14,757 nt of DNA from DATMYQ01 sp035560935 (GCA_035560935.1 DATMYQ010000339.1:1-14757), one strand, 5' to 3'. Positions 6,269 to 14,383 are shown, counted from the first letter of the stretch. Numbers and translations are program-made. Notes: a model not told the origin generated them from the sequence alone.

Positions 6269-6341
6269 CAGCAGGAAAGTGGCACTCATGGAGGGAATAA
6301 TGAAATGCCTGAAGTCAACGTTTCGGAAGGAGGAATAGACT

Positions 6342-6794
6342 ATGTTTTGTCATAAATGTGGCGCGAATGTTAATGAGGGCAGCCGATTCTGCCCAACCTG
6401 CGGTGTTGCGGTAAGTAATGCCGGCGCGTCAGTGCCACCGCCGCCACCCCCGCAGCAGTATCCCCCGGTCGCGCCTCCGGCAAGACCGCCGGTAACTTCG
6501 CCGACCGCCGCCGGCTATTCGACAGCGCCACCCGCACCCCCAAAGAAGGGAAAAATCGGTTGGGTTTTGGGAATCGTTATTTTTATTGTAGCAGCGATGA
6601 TTCTATTTTGGCTGGTCAAAAAAATTCTGATCGTGCTGGCCATTCTGGTTCTGATCGGTATCTTGTTATTTTTTTTCAGCCAGTCTGACGGTCAGGGAGC
6701 TGATGACAACTCCTACGTCAGTAACGATAACCGTTCTAACGATGACAGCGGCTGGGGCGGCAGCGGCGACGATGGCGGCAGTGACGGTGACTGA
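6342..6794 (+). CDS. Zinc-ribbon membrane protein with proline-rich linker and acidic tail, 150 aa
   Basis: The N-terminus is a zinc ribbon, Cys3-x2-Cys6 and Cys17-x2-Cys20 (FCHKCG ... FCPTCG). A proline-rich, probably disordered linker spans 31-68. Two hydrophobic segments at about 73-91 and 95-113, separated by Lys93-Lys94, form either a membrane hairpin or one long anchor. The C-terminal 35 residues are almost all Asp, Ser, Asn and Gly, with a WGGSGDDGGSDGD end. The architecture resembles other small zinc-ribbon membrane proteins of Firmicutes, but the role is unknown. An AGGAGG site lies 8 bases before the ATG. The gene stands alone between the divergent crr promoter and a two-way terminator. 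The repeated Asp/Gly tail could bind cations; that is inference. Confidence 0.8.
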   Translation: MFCHKCGANVNEGSRFCPTCGVAVSNAGASVPPPPPPQQYPPVAPPARPPVTSPTAAGYSTAPPAPPKKGKIGWVLGIVIFIVAAMILFWLVKKILIVLAILVLIGILLFFFSQSDGQGADDNSYVSNDNRSNDDSGWGGSGDDGGSDGD

Positions 6795-6837
6795 ATTACG
6801 ACAATGAAAGAAGTTAAGGAAAAATCCGGATTTGGAC

Positions 6838-6875
6838 AAAAAACAGTGCCGCGCTCATCGCGGCACTGTTTTTTT
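6838..6875. terminator. Bidirectional intrinsic terminator
   Basis: A perfect 16-bp stem (6838-6853 with 6859-6874), CAGTGCCGCG core and CTCAT loop, flanked by A and T runs. It closes the zinc-ribbon gene from the left and ppx from the right. Confidence 0.92.
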
Positions 6876-6891
6876 GTAATTGTCAGGTGTT

Positions 6892-8418
6892 CTATTCAAT
6901 GATCAGGTCAACACCCAATTCTTTACGGAACCATTTTTTGTGGCGGCCGACCGCTTCTCTTTCCAATAATGCCGGCGCGTCACTTAGCAGAGTCAGGCGA
7001 GCTTGACCCGCACTGACGGTGGCGCGTAGATCTTTGACGATAGAAAGTTGAGTGGTTTCCAGACTTTCGGCGATCGCCAGCAATAATGACAGACGGCGGA
7101 CCGTTTGCCAGTCCATTTCGTCGAGAAATTCAGAGTAGAGACGGTTACGGACGTATTTTGCCGCCAGGGAATGGTGCCAGCCGGCGACGACAGCAGCGAG
7201 CATTTGTTCCCGGTGGGTCAGGCCGAACAGGCGGGCGTTTTCCACCAAATAGGCACTGTGCCGGGCGTGATCATAATAGTTGATGGTGATGCCGATGTCA
7301 TGAAGCAACGCGGCAACCCGCAGCAGTTTGCGGTCGCGGGGGCCCTGCCGGTGCAAGGCATGCCAACCTTCAAACAGCGTGTCGGCTAACAGCGCCACCT
7401 GGTTGGCATGCTCTGGATGTCCTTTGTAGAACCGCAACATATTTTGCGTGGAATGATCCAAAATATCGGGAATGATACAATCGGGCCCGGCGTTGGGTTC
7501 CTTGGCGGTCAGGTAGTATTCCCAGAACATCCCTTCGCGGACGCCGCAGCCACTGATGATCAGACTGGAGCCGTTAACGTGTTCCATCAGGCATTTGACG
7601 ATGGTGCTGCCGGCCATGATGATATCGGCCCGTTCACTGCTCAGGCCCGGAAACTTTCGGCGTTGTGGCAACGAAGATTTAACCAGCGTACGCCACAGGT
7701 CATTGAAAGCGATGGGGCCTAGCCGGTAATTATGCACCTTGGGAAACGGGTAATTTTTTCTTTTTTGGTCCATCTTGGCAATGTTGCGGGCCGTACCACC
7801 GACTCCGATCAGAGGCAGAGATACGTTTTTCAGCCAGGGCAACTGATCTAAATATTTTTGGATAAATTGCCGCATGGCCGCTTGCTGGGGCTCGGAAAAT
7901 TTATCGCCGGTAACAAACCGTTCGGTCAGGTTCAATGCTCCGAAAGGCAGGCTAAGACTTTCGCGGGCCCGCCGGCCGCGGATCAGCGTCACTTCGGTGC
8001 TGGCGCCGCCCAGATCGAACAAAACGCCATCCTGGATGTCGATCGCATTGATGACACCGATGAAGCCAAGCCGGGCCTCGTCTTCACCGCCGATAGCCCG
8101 CAGGGGAATGCCGGTCTCGCGGTAGACCCGGTCAAGAAATTCGTTCCGGTTGGTGGCGCTGCGTACGGCGGCAGTGGCCACCGCCAGTACCCGGTCCACT
8201 TTGATCAGTTCACACATTTGGGCGAAGGTTTTTAAGGAGCCAATGGCCCGGGTCATGGCCTCCGGCTGCAGCACCAGGTTGGTGCCCATTCCTTCGCTGA
8301 GCCGCACGGCCTCTTTTTGATGGTAAACCAAATTATAGGCGCCATTGCGGTAAATATGCATCACGATCAGCCGGGCGGAGTTGGAACCCAGATCGATTAC
8401 TGCGATTCGTTCTGTCAA
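6892..8418 (-). CDS. ppx: Ppx/GppA-family exopolyphosphatase / pppGpp phosphatase with C-terminal HD domain
   Basis: Removes terminal phosphates from polyphosphate and/or converts pppGpp to ppGpp; the two activities cannot be told apart from sequence. The actin-like ATPase fold is complete: phosphate loop 1 AVIDLGSNSARL (residues 6-17), the catalytic glutamate region GGEDEARLGF (110-119), and phosphate loop 2 FDLGGASTEV (134-143). The C-terminal half is an HD-type helical domain with His337, His373-Asp374 (LLHDIG) and His387. At 508 aa it matches long two-domain Ppx proteins. The start is TTG at 8418, supported by AGGAGG 9 bases upstream. It is transcribed away from the second Ppx-like gene and ppk, across a 260-base divergent region. 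A weak promoter (TTTACA-18-TATGTC, 8530-8501) is possible. Confidence 0.9.
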   Translation of the reverse strand: MTERIAVIDLGSNSARLIVMHIYRNGAYNLVYHQKEAVRLSEGMGTNLVLQPEAMTRAIGSLKTFAQMCELIKVDRVLAVATAAVRSATNRNEFLDRVYRETGIPLRAIGGEDEARLGFIGVINAIDIQDGVLFDLGGASTEVTLIRGRRARESLSLPFGALNLTERFVTGDKFSEPQQAAMRQFIQKYLDQLPWLKNVSLPLIGVGGTARNIAKMDQKRKNYPFPKVHNYRLGPIAFNDLWRTLVKSSLPQRRKFPGLSSERADIIMAGSTIVKCLMEHVNGSSLIISGCGVREGMFWEYYLTAKEPNAGPDCIIPDILDHSTQNMLRFYKGHPEHANQVALLADTLFEGWHALHRQGPRDRKLLRVAALLHDIGITINYYDHARHSAYLVENARLFGLTHREQMLAAVVAGWHHSLAAKYVRNRLYSEFLDEMDWQTVRRLSLLLAIAESLETTQLSIVKDLRATVSAGQARLTLLSDAPALLEREAVGRHKKWFRKELGVDLIIE

Positions 8419-8678
8419 GGTTGAAGTCCTCCTTCAGGTTGGTACTGATAAAATCGTTCGACAGTTTCTATTCGCTGTCGCCGGCCAAAATCTTGCCAGT
8501 GACATAGAAATTTTCCAAAAAAAGTGTAAAAACATCATAACTTCACAGAGATTTAACATTGCCGCTGCGAAAAACGAAGGAATGGGCGTTATGTTGTCGA
8601 ATTGAAAACTCTATGATTACCGGTGAAGTATATAAATCCGGCGAATCAGTAGATATTATGTTGTGTGGAGGACGAAGC

Positions 8679-10232
8679 ATGGCCAAGCACGCTCCCGATT
8701 TATTTGCGGCCATCCATGTGGGCTCCGAAATGGTCGGGGTTCAAATTGTGGAATACCGCTCACTGGATGATTTCAGGATTCTAGATCAGGCCTGGCGACA
8801 GGTAATGTTGGGCGAGGAAACTTTCAAAACCGGGCGCATCAGTTTTGGTGCCATTACCCATATTTGCGAATTATTAAAAGGATATCGGCGGCTGCTGTCC
8901 GAGTATGGTGTCCGGGATTATCGGCTTGTGGCCACTACCGCGATCCGGGAGGCGCAGAACCAGGCGTACATTATTGACCAGATCCGGGTAAAAACCGGAT
9001 TTTCAGTGGACGTGGTGGATATGCCCCAGGAAATTTTCTATAAGTATCTGGCATTGTTTTTAAGCGTACACCGTCATGGTCTCACTGCCCGCAAAGGTGG
9101 GCTGCTGTTCGTTGACATTTCTTCCGGCGGCTTGGGTATTACGCTGTATAAGGAAGGCGTACTTACCTATCAGCAGAACATTCATATCGGCGCGCTGCGG
9201 ATCAAGGAGAGCTTCGACAAGAAACAACGGGATTCCGCCTATTTTTTGCAGGCACTGTCGGAATACATCTATAGCACCATTGAGCCGGTGGAGCATGAGA
9301 TGCGAAAACACAAGAATATGTATTTGGTATTATCAGGCACCGAGACCCGGCTGCTGCTCAAAATGCTGGGGCGGGAAGAACCCAATGGAGAATTGTCTTT
9401 TGTCAGCCTGGAGGAATTCACCGCTATTTATGAACAGGTCATGACGCTGACGTTGGGACAACTGACCAAACGTTTCGGTTTCACGGAGCAAAAAGCGGAA
9501 ATGGTGCTACCCACGATTGTTCTGTACCAGCATATTTTGTCGCTGGCGCAGTTTCAGGAAATTGTCATTCCGGCCGATCAGTTTATCGACGGTATCCGAG
9601 TTCTGCACATTATGGAACGGGCGAAAGACGAACGCCGTGAACTGATTGAAGAGCAAATTGTCAGCCTGGCACACACTATTGGGCGGAAATATCAGTACGA
9701 TGAGGTGCATGCCGCCGATGTGACGCGTTGGGCGTTGCTGATTTTTGACCGTATGGGCCGGGTGCACGGTCTGGGCAAACGGGAGCGGCGTCTGCTTCGG
9801 GTAGCCGCTATCCTGCATGACATTGGAAAATTTATCAGTTTGAGGCGGCACTATTTTTATTCCTATCGCCTGATTCTGTCGTCGGATATTCTCGGCTTTT
9901 CGGAAAAAGAAAAATGGGTGATGGCCAATGTGGCCCATTACCACGACAAAGGAACACCAAAGGAGACGGAACACAATTTCACCGCGCTTTCGCTGAAGGA
10001 ACAAGTATTGGTTTCCAAACTGGCGGCGATTATCCGTTTGGCGGATGCGCTGGATTGCAGCCGGGGCCAGAAAATCAGCCATGCTGATGTGAACTTCCGG
10101 GGGGATGAAATGCAGGTAACGGTGATAGCGCAGCAGGATATTTCACTGGAGGAATGGACGTTCGCAGCACGTTCACAGTTCTTTGAAGATGTTTTTGGCA
10201 TTAAAGCCATATTAAAGAGAAATGCGGGGTGA
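8679..10232 (+). CDS. Ppx/GppA-like protein with degenerate phosphatase motifs and an intact HD domain
   Basis: Length and domain order (517 aa; actin-like fold, then HD domain) match the neighbouring Ppx, but key phosphatase motifs are altered. The phosphate-1 loop reads AAIHVGSEMVGV (10-21), with His where Asp is expected and SEM in place of SNS. The catalytic glutamate block is MPQEIFYKY (115-123) instead of GEEEARL. Phosphate loop 2 is VDISSGGLGI (145-154). The HD part looks complete: His344, His380-Asp381 (ILHDIGK), His391, His420 and Asp456 (RLADALD). It may therefore work as a sensor, as an HD-domain phosphohydrolase, or as a partner of PPK. The ATG at 8679 follows GGAGG by 7 bases; upstream in-frame ATGs (8613, 8658) lack a site. 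It is coupled to ppk, whose start is within 10 bases of its stop. Confidence 0.85.
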   Translation: MAKHAPDLFAAIHVGSEMVGVQIVEYRSLDDFRILDQAWRQVMLGEETFKTGRISFGAITHICELLKGYRRLLSEYGVRDYRLVATTAIREAQNQAYIIDQIRVKTGFSVDVVDMPQEIFYKYLALFLSVHRHGLTARKGGLLFVDISSGGLGITLYKEGVLTYQQNIHIGALRIKESFDKKQRDSAYFLQALSEYIYSTIEPVEHEMRKHKNMYLVLSGTETRLLLKMLGREEPNGELSFVSLEEFTAIYEQVMTLTLGQLTKRFGFTEQKAEMVLPTIVLYQHILSLAQFQEIVIPADQFIDGIRVLHIMERAKDERRELIEEQIVSLAHTIGRKYQYDEVHAADVTRWALLIFDRMGRVHGLGKRERRLLRVAAILHDIGKFISLRRHYFYSYRLILSSDILGFSEKEKWVMANVAHYHDKGTPKETEHNFTALSLKEQVLVSKLAAIIRLADALDCSRGQKISHADVNFRGDEMQVTVIAQQDISLEEWTFAARSQFFEDVFGIKAILKRNAG

Positions 10233-10237
10233 AGCCG

Positions 10238-12370
10238 ATGGATAAACAGCTGGACCGGCCGGAACATTTTTTCAACCGAGAACTGAGCTGGCTGAAATTT
10301 AATAAACGGGTGCTGGGAGAAGCCGATGTCACAATTAATCCGCTGCTGGAGCGATTGAAGTTTTTGGCGATTACCGCTTCCAATCTGGATGAATTTTTTA
10401 TGATTCGCGTGGCCGGCCTGAAACATTTGTTGGAGGGTGGCGTTCCCAAGACCGATGCGGCCGGATTATCGGTGCAGGAACAGTTACAGCGAATTTCCAA
10501 TGATAACCATGAACTGGTGCGTCAACAGTATCGCTCGTTGCGGGGCATTCTGCAAGAACTGGAAAAAAACCATATTACTTTTTGCGATGTGGAGGAATTA
10601 GGGCCGGAAAGCAGAAAATGGGTTCAAGAATATTTTTTCCGCACAATTTTTCCGGTGGTAACACCGATGGCAGTAAATGCCAGTCACCCTTTCCCGTTTC
10701 TGGCCAACCGCAGTCTGAACCTGGTGGTTACGCTGGTCCGGGAAAAAGGGGAATCCGTGACGGCGGTGATTCAGGTGCCGGCCGTGCTGTCACGAATTGT
10801 CGAAGTCCCCTACAATGATGACGTGCGGCAATTTGTTTTTCTGGAAGATATTATCCGCTATTACTGCTCCCACTTTTTTCACGGTTATGCGGTCAAAGAG
10901 GTGGCGTATTTCCGGATCACCCGGAATGCCGACTTGTTTATCGATGAAGAGGATGCGGAAGATCTGCTGGCGGAAGTGGAAAAATCGTTGCGCCAGCGCC
11001 GGCGGGGCCAGGCGGTTCGTCTGGAGTTCGGCAAACATGGCAGCAAAATACTGCGGGAATTTATCATCAATTCGCTGCGCAATGAAGAAGACAGCATTGG
11101 TGACGGCGATATTGACAACGACATTTACGAGATCAATGGACCGATTGACTGCACCTGCTTCTTTAAATTTGCTGATACCGCCGGTTTTGAGACGTTGCGG
11201 CACAGTCCCACTTACCCTCAGCTGCCGATGGAGTTAGTGGGCAAGGACGACTTGTTTGACGCAATTCGGGAAAGGGATATTATGCTGCATCACCCCTATG
11301 AATCCTTTGAACCGGTGGTGCGTTTCATCCGGCAGGCGGCGGAAGATCCCAACGTGTTGGCCATTAAGCAGACCTTGTACCGGGTGGGCGGTAATTCTCC
11401 CATTGTTAAAGCGCTGGCGTTGGCGGCCGAAAACGGCAAACAGGTTACCGTGCTGGTGGAACTGAAAGCCCGTTTTGATGAGGAGAATAACATTCTTTGG
11501 GCGCGGCAGTTGGAAGAAGCCGGCTGTCATGTTATTTACGGGCTGGTGGGCCTGAAGACACATGCGAAAATGGCGTTGGTGGTCCGCAAAGAAACCGATG
11601 GTATCAAACGTTATGTTCACATGGCTACCGGTAATTATAACAACTCCACGGCAAAAATTTATACGGATCTCGGACTGTTTACGGCCAACGACCAGTTTGG
11701 CGCCGATGCCTCCGCCTTCTTTAATGTATTGTCCGGCTATTCCGATCCTCCGGAGCTGCGAAAATTAGTGATGGCGCCGTTGGGACTGCGGGAAAAAATC
11801 ATGGAGCTTATTGACCGGGAAATTGAGTTTGCTTCTATGGGCCGTGGCGGCCGGATCATTGCCAAAATGAACTCGCTGGTGGACCGGCAATGCGTTACCA
11901 AACTTTATGAGGCCTCCCAGAAAGGCGTAAAGGTGGATCTTATCGTTCGGGGAATTTGCAGTTTGCGTCCCGGAGTGCGCGGCATCAGTGAAAATATCAG
12001 CGTGCGTAGCATTGTCGGCCGTTTTCTGGAGCATAGCCGTTCCTTCTACTTCCTTAACGGCGGTGAGGAGAAGGTGTATTTGTCCAGTGCGGACTGGATG
12101 CCCCGTAACTTAAACGAACGGGTGGAACTGCTGTTCCCGCTGGAAGACCCGCAGCATATTGCCCGGGTGAAAGAATTGTTTGATCTGCAGTTGCAGGATA
12201 ACCAGAAAGCTTACGTGATGCGTTCCGATGGCACCTATCGCCGGGCGGACCGGCGGGGCCAGGCGGTTCACTGCCAGCATGCGCTTTATCAGCAGGCTCA
12301 GGCGGCGGCCAAAGGCCAGGAAATCAGCATTAAGCAGCGATTGCAGCCGATGTACCGTAAAGAGGAATGA
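10238..12370 (+). CDS. ppk: Polyphosphate kinase 1
   Basis: Reversibly polymerises the gamma phosphate of ATP into polyphosphate, at the membrane or in the cytosol. From the ATG at 10238 the protein is 710 aa, normal for PPK1. It opens with the N-terminal domain signature FFNRELSWLKFN (11-22) and ITASNLDEFFMIRVAG (45-60). The two catalytic histidines lie in phospholipase-D-like domains: His442 (KTHAKM, the autophosphorylated one; E. coli His435) and His599 (FLEHSRSF; E. coli His592). YVHMATGNYN and AKIYTDLGLFT are also present. GGGGTGA (10226-10232), which includes the stop of the upstream gene, is a good site for ATG 10238. A GTG at 10229, overlapping that stop by 3 bases, is the alternative start. 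Cotranscription with the degenerate Ppx-HD gene is very likely. No terminator follows directly. Confidence 0.96.
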   Translation: MDKQLDRPEHFFNRELSWLKFNKRVLGEADVTINPLLERLKFLAITASNLDEFFMIRVAGLKHLLEGGVPKTDAAGLSVQEQLQRISNDNHELVRQQYRSLRGILQELEKNHITFCDVEELGPESRKWVQEYFFRTIFPVVTPMAVNASHPFPFLANRSLNLVVTLVREKGESVTAVIQVPAVLSRIVEVPYNDDVRQFVFLEDIIRYYCSHFFHGYAVKEVAYFRITRNADLFIDEEDAEDLLAEVEKSLRQRRRGQAVRLEFGKHGSKILREFIINSLRNEEDSIGDGDIDNDIYEINGPIDCTCFFKFADTAGFETLRHSPTYPQLPMELVGKDDLFDAIRERDIMLHHPYESFEPVVRFIRQAAEDPNVLAIKQTLYRVGGNSPIVKALALAAENGKQVTVLVELKARFDEENNILWARQLEEAGCHVIYGLVGLKTHAKMALVVRKETDGIKRYVHMATGNYNNSTAKIYTDLGLFTANDQFGADASAFFNVLSGYSDPPELRKLVMAPLGLREKIMELIDREIEFASMGRGGRIIAKMNSLVDRQCVTKLYEASQKGVKVDLIVRGICSLRPGVRGISENISVRSIVGRFLEHSRSFYFLNGGEEKVYLSSADWMPRNLNERVELLFPLEDPQHIARVKELFDLQLQDNQKAYVMRSDGTYRRADRRGQAVHCQHALYQQAQAAAKGQEISIKQRLQPMYRKEE

Positions 12371-12399
12371 TCCATACGAAAAAAATGATAAAAAGGTAC

Positions 12400-12428
12400 T
12401 GCACGAAAACCTCTTGACAGTGTATAAT
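12400..12428 (+). promoter_or_regulatory. Possible promoter of the small gene after ppk
   Basis: A perfect TATAAT (12423-12428) lies 41 bases before the ATG at 12470. With 17-base spacing its -35 is only TGCACG (12400-12405). A perfect TTGACA at 12414-12419 is just 3 bases from the TATAAT and cannot serve as its partner; it would need AAGATT further down. Confidence 0.4.
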
Positions 12429-12469
12429 TGAGCGGGAAGATTTAAATTTTCAGCAAGAGGAGTCGCGAT

Positions 12470-12760
12470 ATGGGAGAATTGTACCGGGTGGCTATTCATT
12501 ACGACAATGATTGTGGATTTGTGGAGTACGATACGGCGGAAAAACAGCTGAGAGTGCTGTTGGATCATGAGGAAAAACGCCGGGAAACCGAAGCCTATTT
12601 AATGCAGCGGCATACCATCCGCAAAGCGGGGCAGCGGTTGCTGGATTTTTCCGAGGTGGATATTCTGCCGGTAGATAATCTGGAAGACCTGAAACTGGCG
12701 CTAACCCGCCTGTGGCAAAAGACCGGTGTCTATGTGGATTGGAGCAGACCGGTGGCGTGA
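12470..12760 (+). CDS. Hypothetical protein, 96 aa
   Basis: I do not recognise this family. It is a compact acidic/basic protein: an N-terminal half that could form beta strands (LYRVAIHYDNDCGFVEYD, then KQLRVLLD), a charged helix (HEEKRRETEAYLMQRH, about residues 33-48), and an end VYVDWSRPVA. There is no signal peptide or membrane segment, and one cysteine. An AGAGGAG site lies about 8 bases before the ATG. It probably has its own promoter (TATAAT at 12423) and is not simply the end of the ppk operon, though read-through from ppk is possible because no terminator separates them. Its own terminator begins inside the coding sequence. A functional link to polyphosphate is only suggested by position. 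Confidence 0.75.
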   Translation: MGELYRVAIHYDNDCGFVEYDTAEKQLRVLLDHEEKRRETEAYLMQRHTIRKAGQRLLDFSEVDILPVDNLEDLKLALTRLWQKTGVYVDWSRPVA

Positions 12761-12779
12761 CGTGAGTCACGCCTTTTTT
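12754..12779 (+). terminator. Intrinsic terminator overlapping the stop codon
   Basis: GGCGTGAC (12754-12761) pairs perfectly with GTCACGCC (12766-12773), with loop GTGA, followed by six T. The TGA stop (12758-12760) lies in the 5' arm, so a terminating ribosome would cover half of the stem. Confidence 0.88.
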
Positions 12780-12875
12780 CTGCCGAGCAAGAAGCATCAC
12801 TTCGGTTTGAGGAAACTGTTCCGGGAGTTTCTTTAAGTCAGAGTGCAGAGAGATATAAAGAAAGCGTTTTTGCCC

Positions 12876-13097
12876 GGTGGATAACTTTGCTCAATGGGCA
12901 AGAAGGGGCGGAATAAAACGGGTCTCCGGGGATAAACCACAGGAAATGCACAACTTATCAACAAAACTATCCACAAAACACCTGGAAATGTGGATAAGTA
13001 TCATAAAAAAATGGGAAAACCTCGGGGAAACTCCGGAAAGACATGTCGAAACCTATGTTGGAATGTGGATAACTAAAGCTGGGGAAACTGTGGATAG
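12876..13097. other. Cluster of DnaA-box-like 9-mers in a gene-free stretch
   Basis: The 400 bases between the terminator at 12779 and the gene at 13177 hold no credible gene. Against TTATCCACA I find six matches. Two are exact, both as TGTGGATAA (12989-12997 and 13064-13072). Four have one mismatch: GGTGGATAA (12876-12884), TTATCAACA (12955-12963), CTATCCACA (12967-12975) and TGTGGATAG (13089-13097). Three of the minus-oriented boxes are preceded by GGAA or GGAAA, giving a longer imperfect direct repeat. No dnaA, dnaN or gidA gene is in view. A DnaA-binding cluster (titration, reactivation or gene control) therefore seems more likely than the main origin, though an origin role is not excluded. 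A small GAAACT/AGTTTC hairpin lies upstream at 12812-12831. Confidence 0.65.
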
Positions 13098-13176
13098 ATT
13101 TCAAAGGAGCAAATAAAGCGAACGGAAATCCCCAACGGTCATATTGAAGTTTTGCAAGATGGATGGGGGCGCGGAC

Positions 13177-14256
13177 ATGAACAAACAAAAACGGATACGT
13201 GATTACGGTATTGTGATTGGTCATATGCCAACCGGGCAAAACAATGCGCTGACCGATGTTCCCGGTGTGCGGGTGGGACATGTGACCCTAAGCCGGGGAG
13301 CCGTGCAGACTGGCGTGACGGCTATCATACCGCATAGCGGTAACCTGTTTCGGGATAAAATGAGAGCGGCTGTCCATGTGGTCAATGGCTTTGGTAAAAC
13401 CGCCGGTTTGGTGCAACTGGAGGAACTGGGAACTTTGGAAACGCCACTGCTATTGACCAATACGCTGAGTGTCGGAACCGTCTGGGAGGGACTGGTTCGC
13501 TATATGTTGGACACCAACCCCGAGATCGGCCTGACTACCGGGACCGTCAATCCGGTGGTGGCTGAGTGCAACGACGGCTATCTCAACGCCATTCGCGGCG
13601 GGCACGTGCGACCGGAGCATGTTGCCGAAGCGATCCGCAGCGCGGCCGCAGAATTTGGCGAAGGGGCTTGCGGTGCCGGGACCGGTATGTCCTGTTATGG
13701 TCTGAAGGGGGGGATTGGCTCCGCTTCGCGGCGAGTGTCGCTGCAGGCTCGGGAATATATTCTGGGTGTGCTGGTGCTGGCCAATTTTGGCCGTTTGCCG
13801 GACTTTACGCTAAATGGACGCCGGGTGGGAGAAAGAATTGAACAACTGCAGCGGGAACGGGGAGAACTGTCAGCAATCGTAACACCTTTGGAAAACAAGG
13901 AAAAGGGCTCTGTGATCATCGTGATCGCTACCGATATTCCCGCCAGCGAACGCCAATTGCAGCGTCTGGCCCGCCGGGCCACTATCGGTCTGGCCCGTAC
14001 CGGATCATTTCTGGGCAATGGCAGCGGCGATATTGCCATGGCGTTTTCCACCGCCAATCCGGTGCGGCACTTTGAGACGGAAGATATCGTGGTACAGCAG
14101 GAGTTTAACGAAAACCGTATTGACGATTTGTTCCGGTCCGTGGCGGAAGCCACGGAAGAGGCCGTGCTCAATGCTTTGGTCTGCGCGGAGACTACCGTGG
14201 GGCGCGACGGTAATGTCCGACACTCGCTGCGGGAATATCTGGAAGCCTTAATATAA
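13177..14256 (+). CDS. P1-family (DmpA-type) self-processing aminopeptidase/esterase
   Basis: Members cut themselves into two chains and use the newly exposed serine as N-terminal nucleophile to release amino acids from peptides or amides. From the ATG at 13177 the protein is 359 aa, the usual length. It carries the N-terminal NALTDVPGVRVGH block (23-35), TAIIPHSGN (48-56), the LLLTNTLSVGTV loop (91-102), GTGMSCYGLKGGIG (168-181) and the processing site GNGSGDIAMAFST (280-292). Ser283 is the predicted nucleophile, by analogy with DmpA Ser250. There is no signal peptide. GGATGGGGG about 8 bases before the ATG supports this start over the ATG at 13144, which has no site. The gene stands alone behind the DnaA-box cluster; its last box is 80 bases upstream, so DnaA could affect its expression. 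Substrate unknown. Confidence 0.9.
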   Translation: MNKQKRIRDYGIVIGHMPTGQNNALTDVPGVRVGHVTLSRGAVQTGVTAIIPHSGNLFRDKMRAAVHVVNGFGKTAGLVQLEELGTLETPLLLTNTLSVGTVWEGLVRYMLDTNPEIGLTTGTVNPVVAECNDGYLNAIRGGHVRPEHVAEAIRSAAAEFGEGACGAGTGMSCYGLKGGIGSASRRVSLQAREYILGVLVLANFGRLPDFTLNGRRVGERIEQLQRERGELSAIVTPLENKEKGSVIIVIATDIPASERQLQRLARRATIGLARTGSFLGNGSGDIAMAFSTANPVRHFETEDIVVQQEFNENRIDDLFRSVAEATEEAVLNALVCAETTVGRDGNVRHSLREYLEALI

Positions 14257-14298
14257 TGACAAAGCCGTGGCAGTATTTTGCGCCTTGGGGCTGTGAAA

Positions 14299-14321
14299 CC
14301 GGCACCTGAATTTGGTGGCGG
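14299..14321 (+). terminator. Weak terminator-like hairpin after the P1 peptidase gene
   Basis: CCGGCACC (14299-14306) pairs with GGTGGCGG (14314-14321) except for one G-G mismatch, with a 7-base loop. The following TAAGATGCTTTT is a poor T run, so termination here is uncertain. Confidence 0.3.
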
Positions 14322-14354
14322 TAAGATGCTTTTGTGGTTTTTCTCAGGCGGCGC

Positions 14355-14383
14355 TGGATTTTTTAAGCGTTTTCTGCTAAAAT
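14355..14383 (+). promoter_or_regulatory. Probable promoter of the tRNA gene
   Basis: TGCTAAAAT (14375-14383) is an extended -10 element. With 17-base spacing its -35 is TGGATT (14355-14360, 3 of 6). Transcription would begin near 14390, about 78 bases before the tRNA. Confidence 0.4.

Noticed and set aside
6083..6289. N-terminal extension of crr to 229 residues
   Set aside because: The extension covers the promoter and leader hairpin. The GTG at 6082 has a good ribosome site and gives the normal IIA length.
12414..12428. TTGACA and TATAAT as one perfect promoter
   Set aside because: The two hexamers are only 3 bases apart; sigma-A needs about 17.
12876..13097. Reading the repeated TGTGGATAA motifs as a CRISPR array
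   Set aside because: Repeats are only 9-17 bases, occur in both orientations and are irregularly spaced; no cas genes are present.
12877..13116. A 79-codon plus-strand reading frame starting GTG
   Set aside because: It lacks a ribosome site, and its sequence is explained by the repeated DnaA-box-like motifs it reads through.
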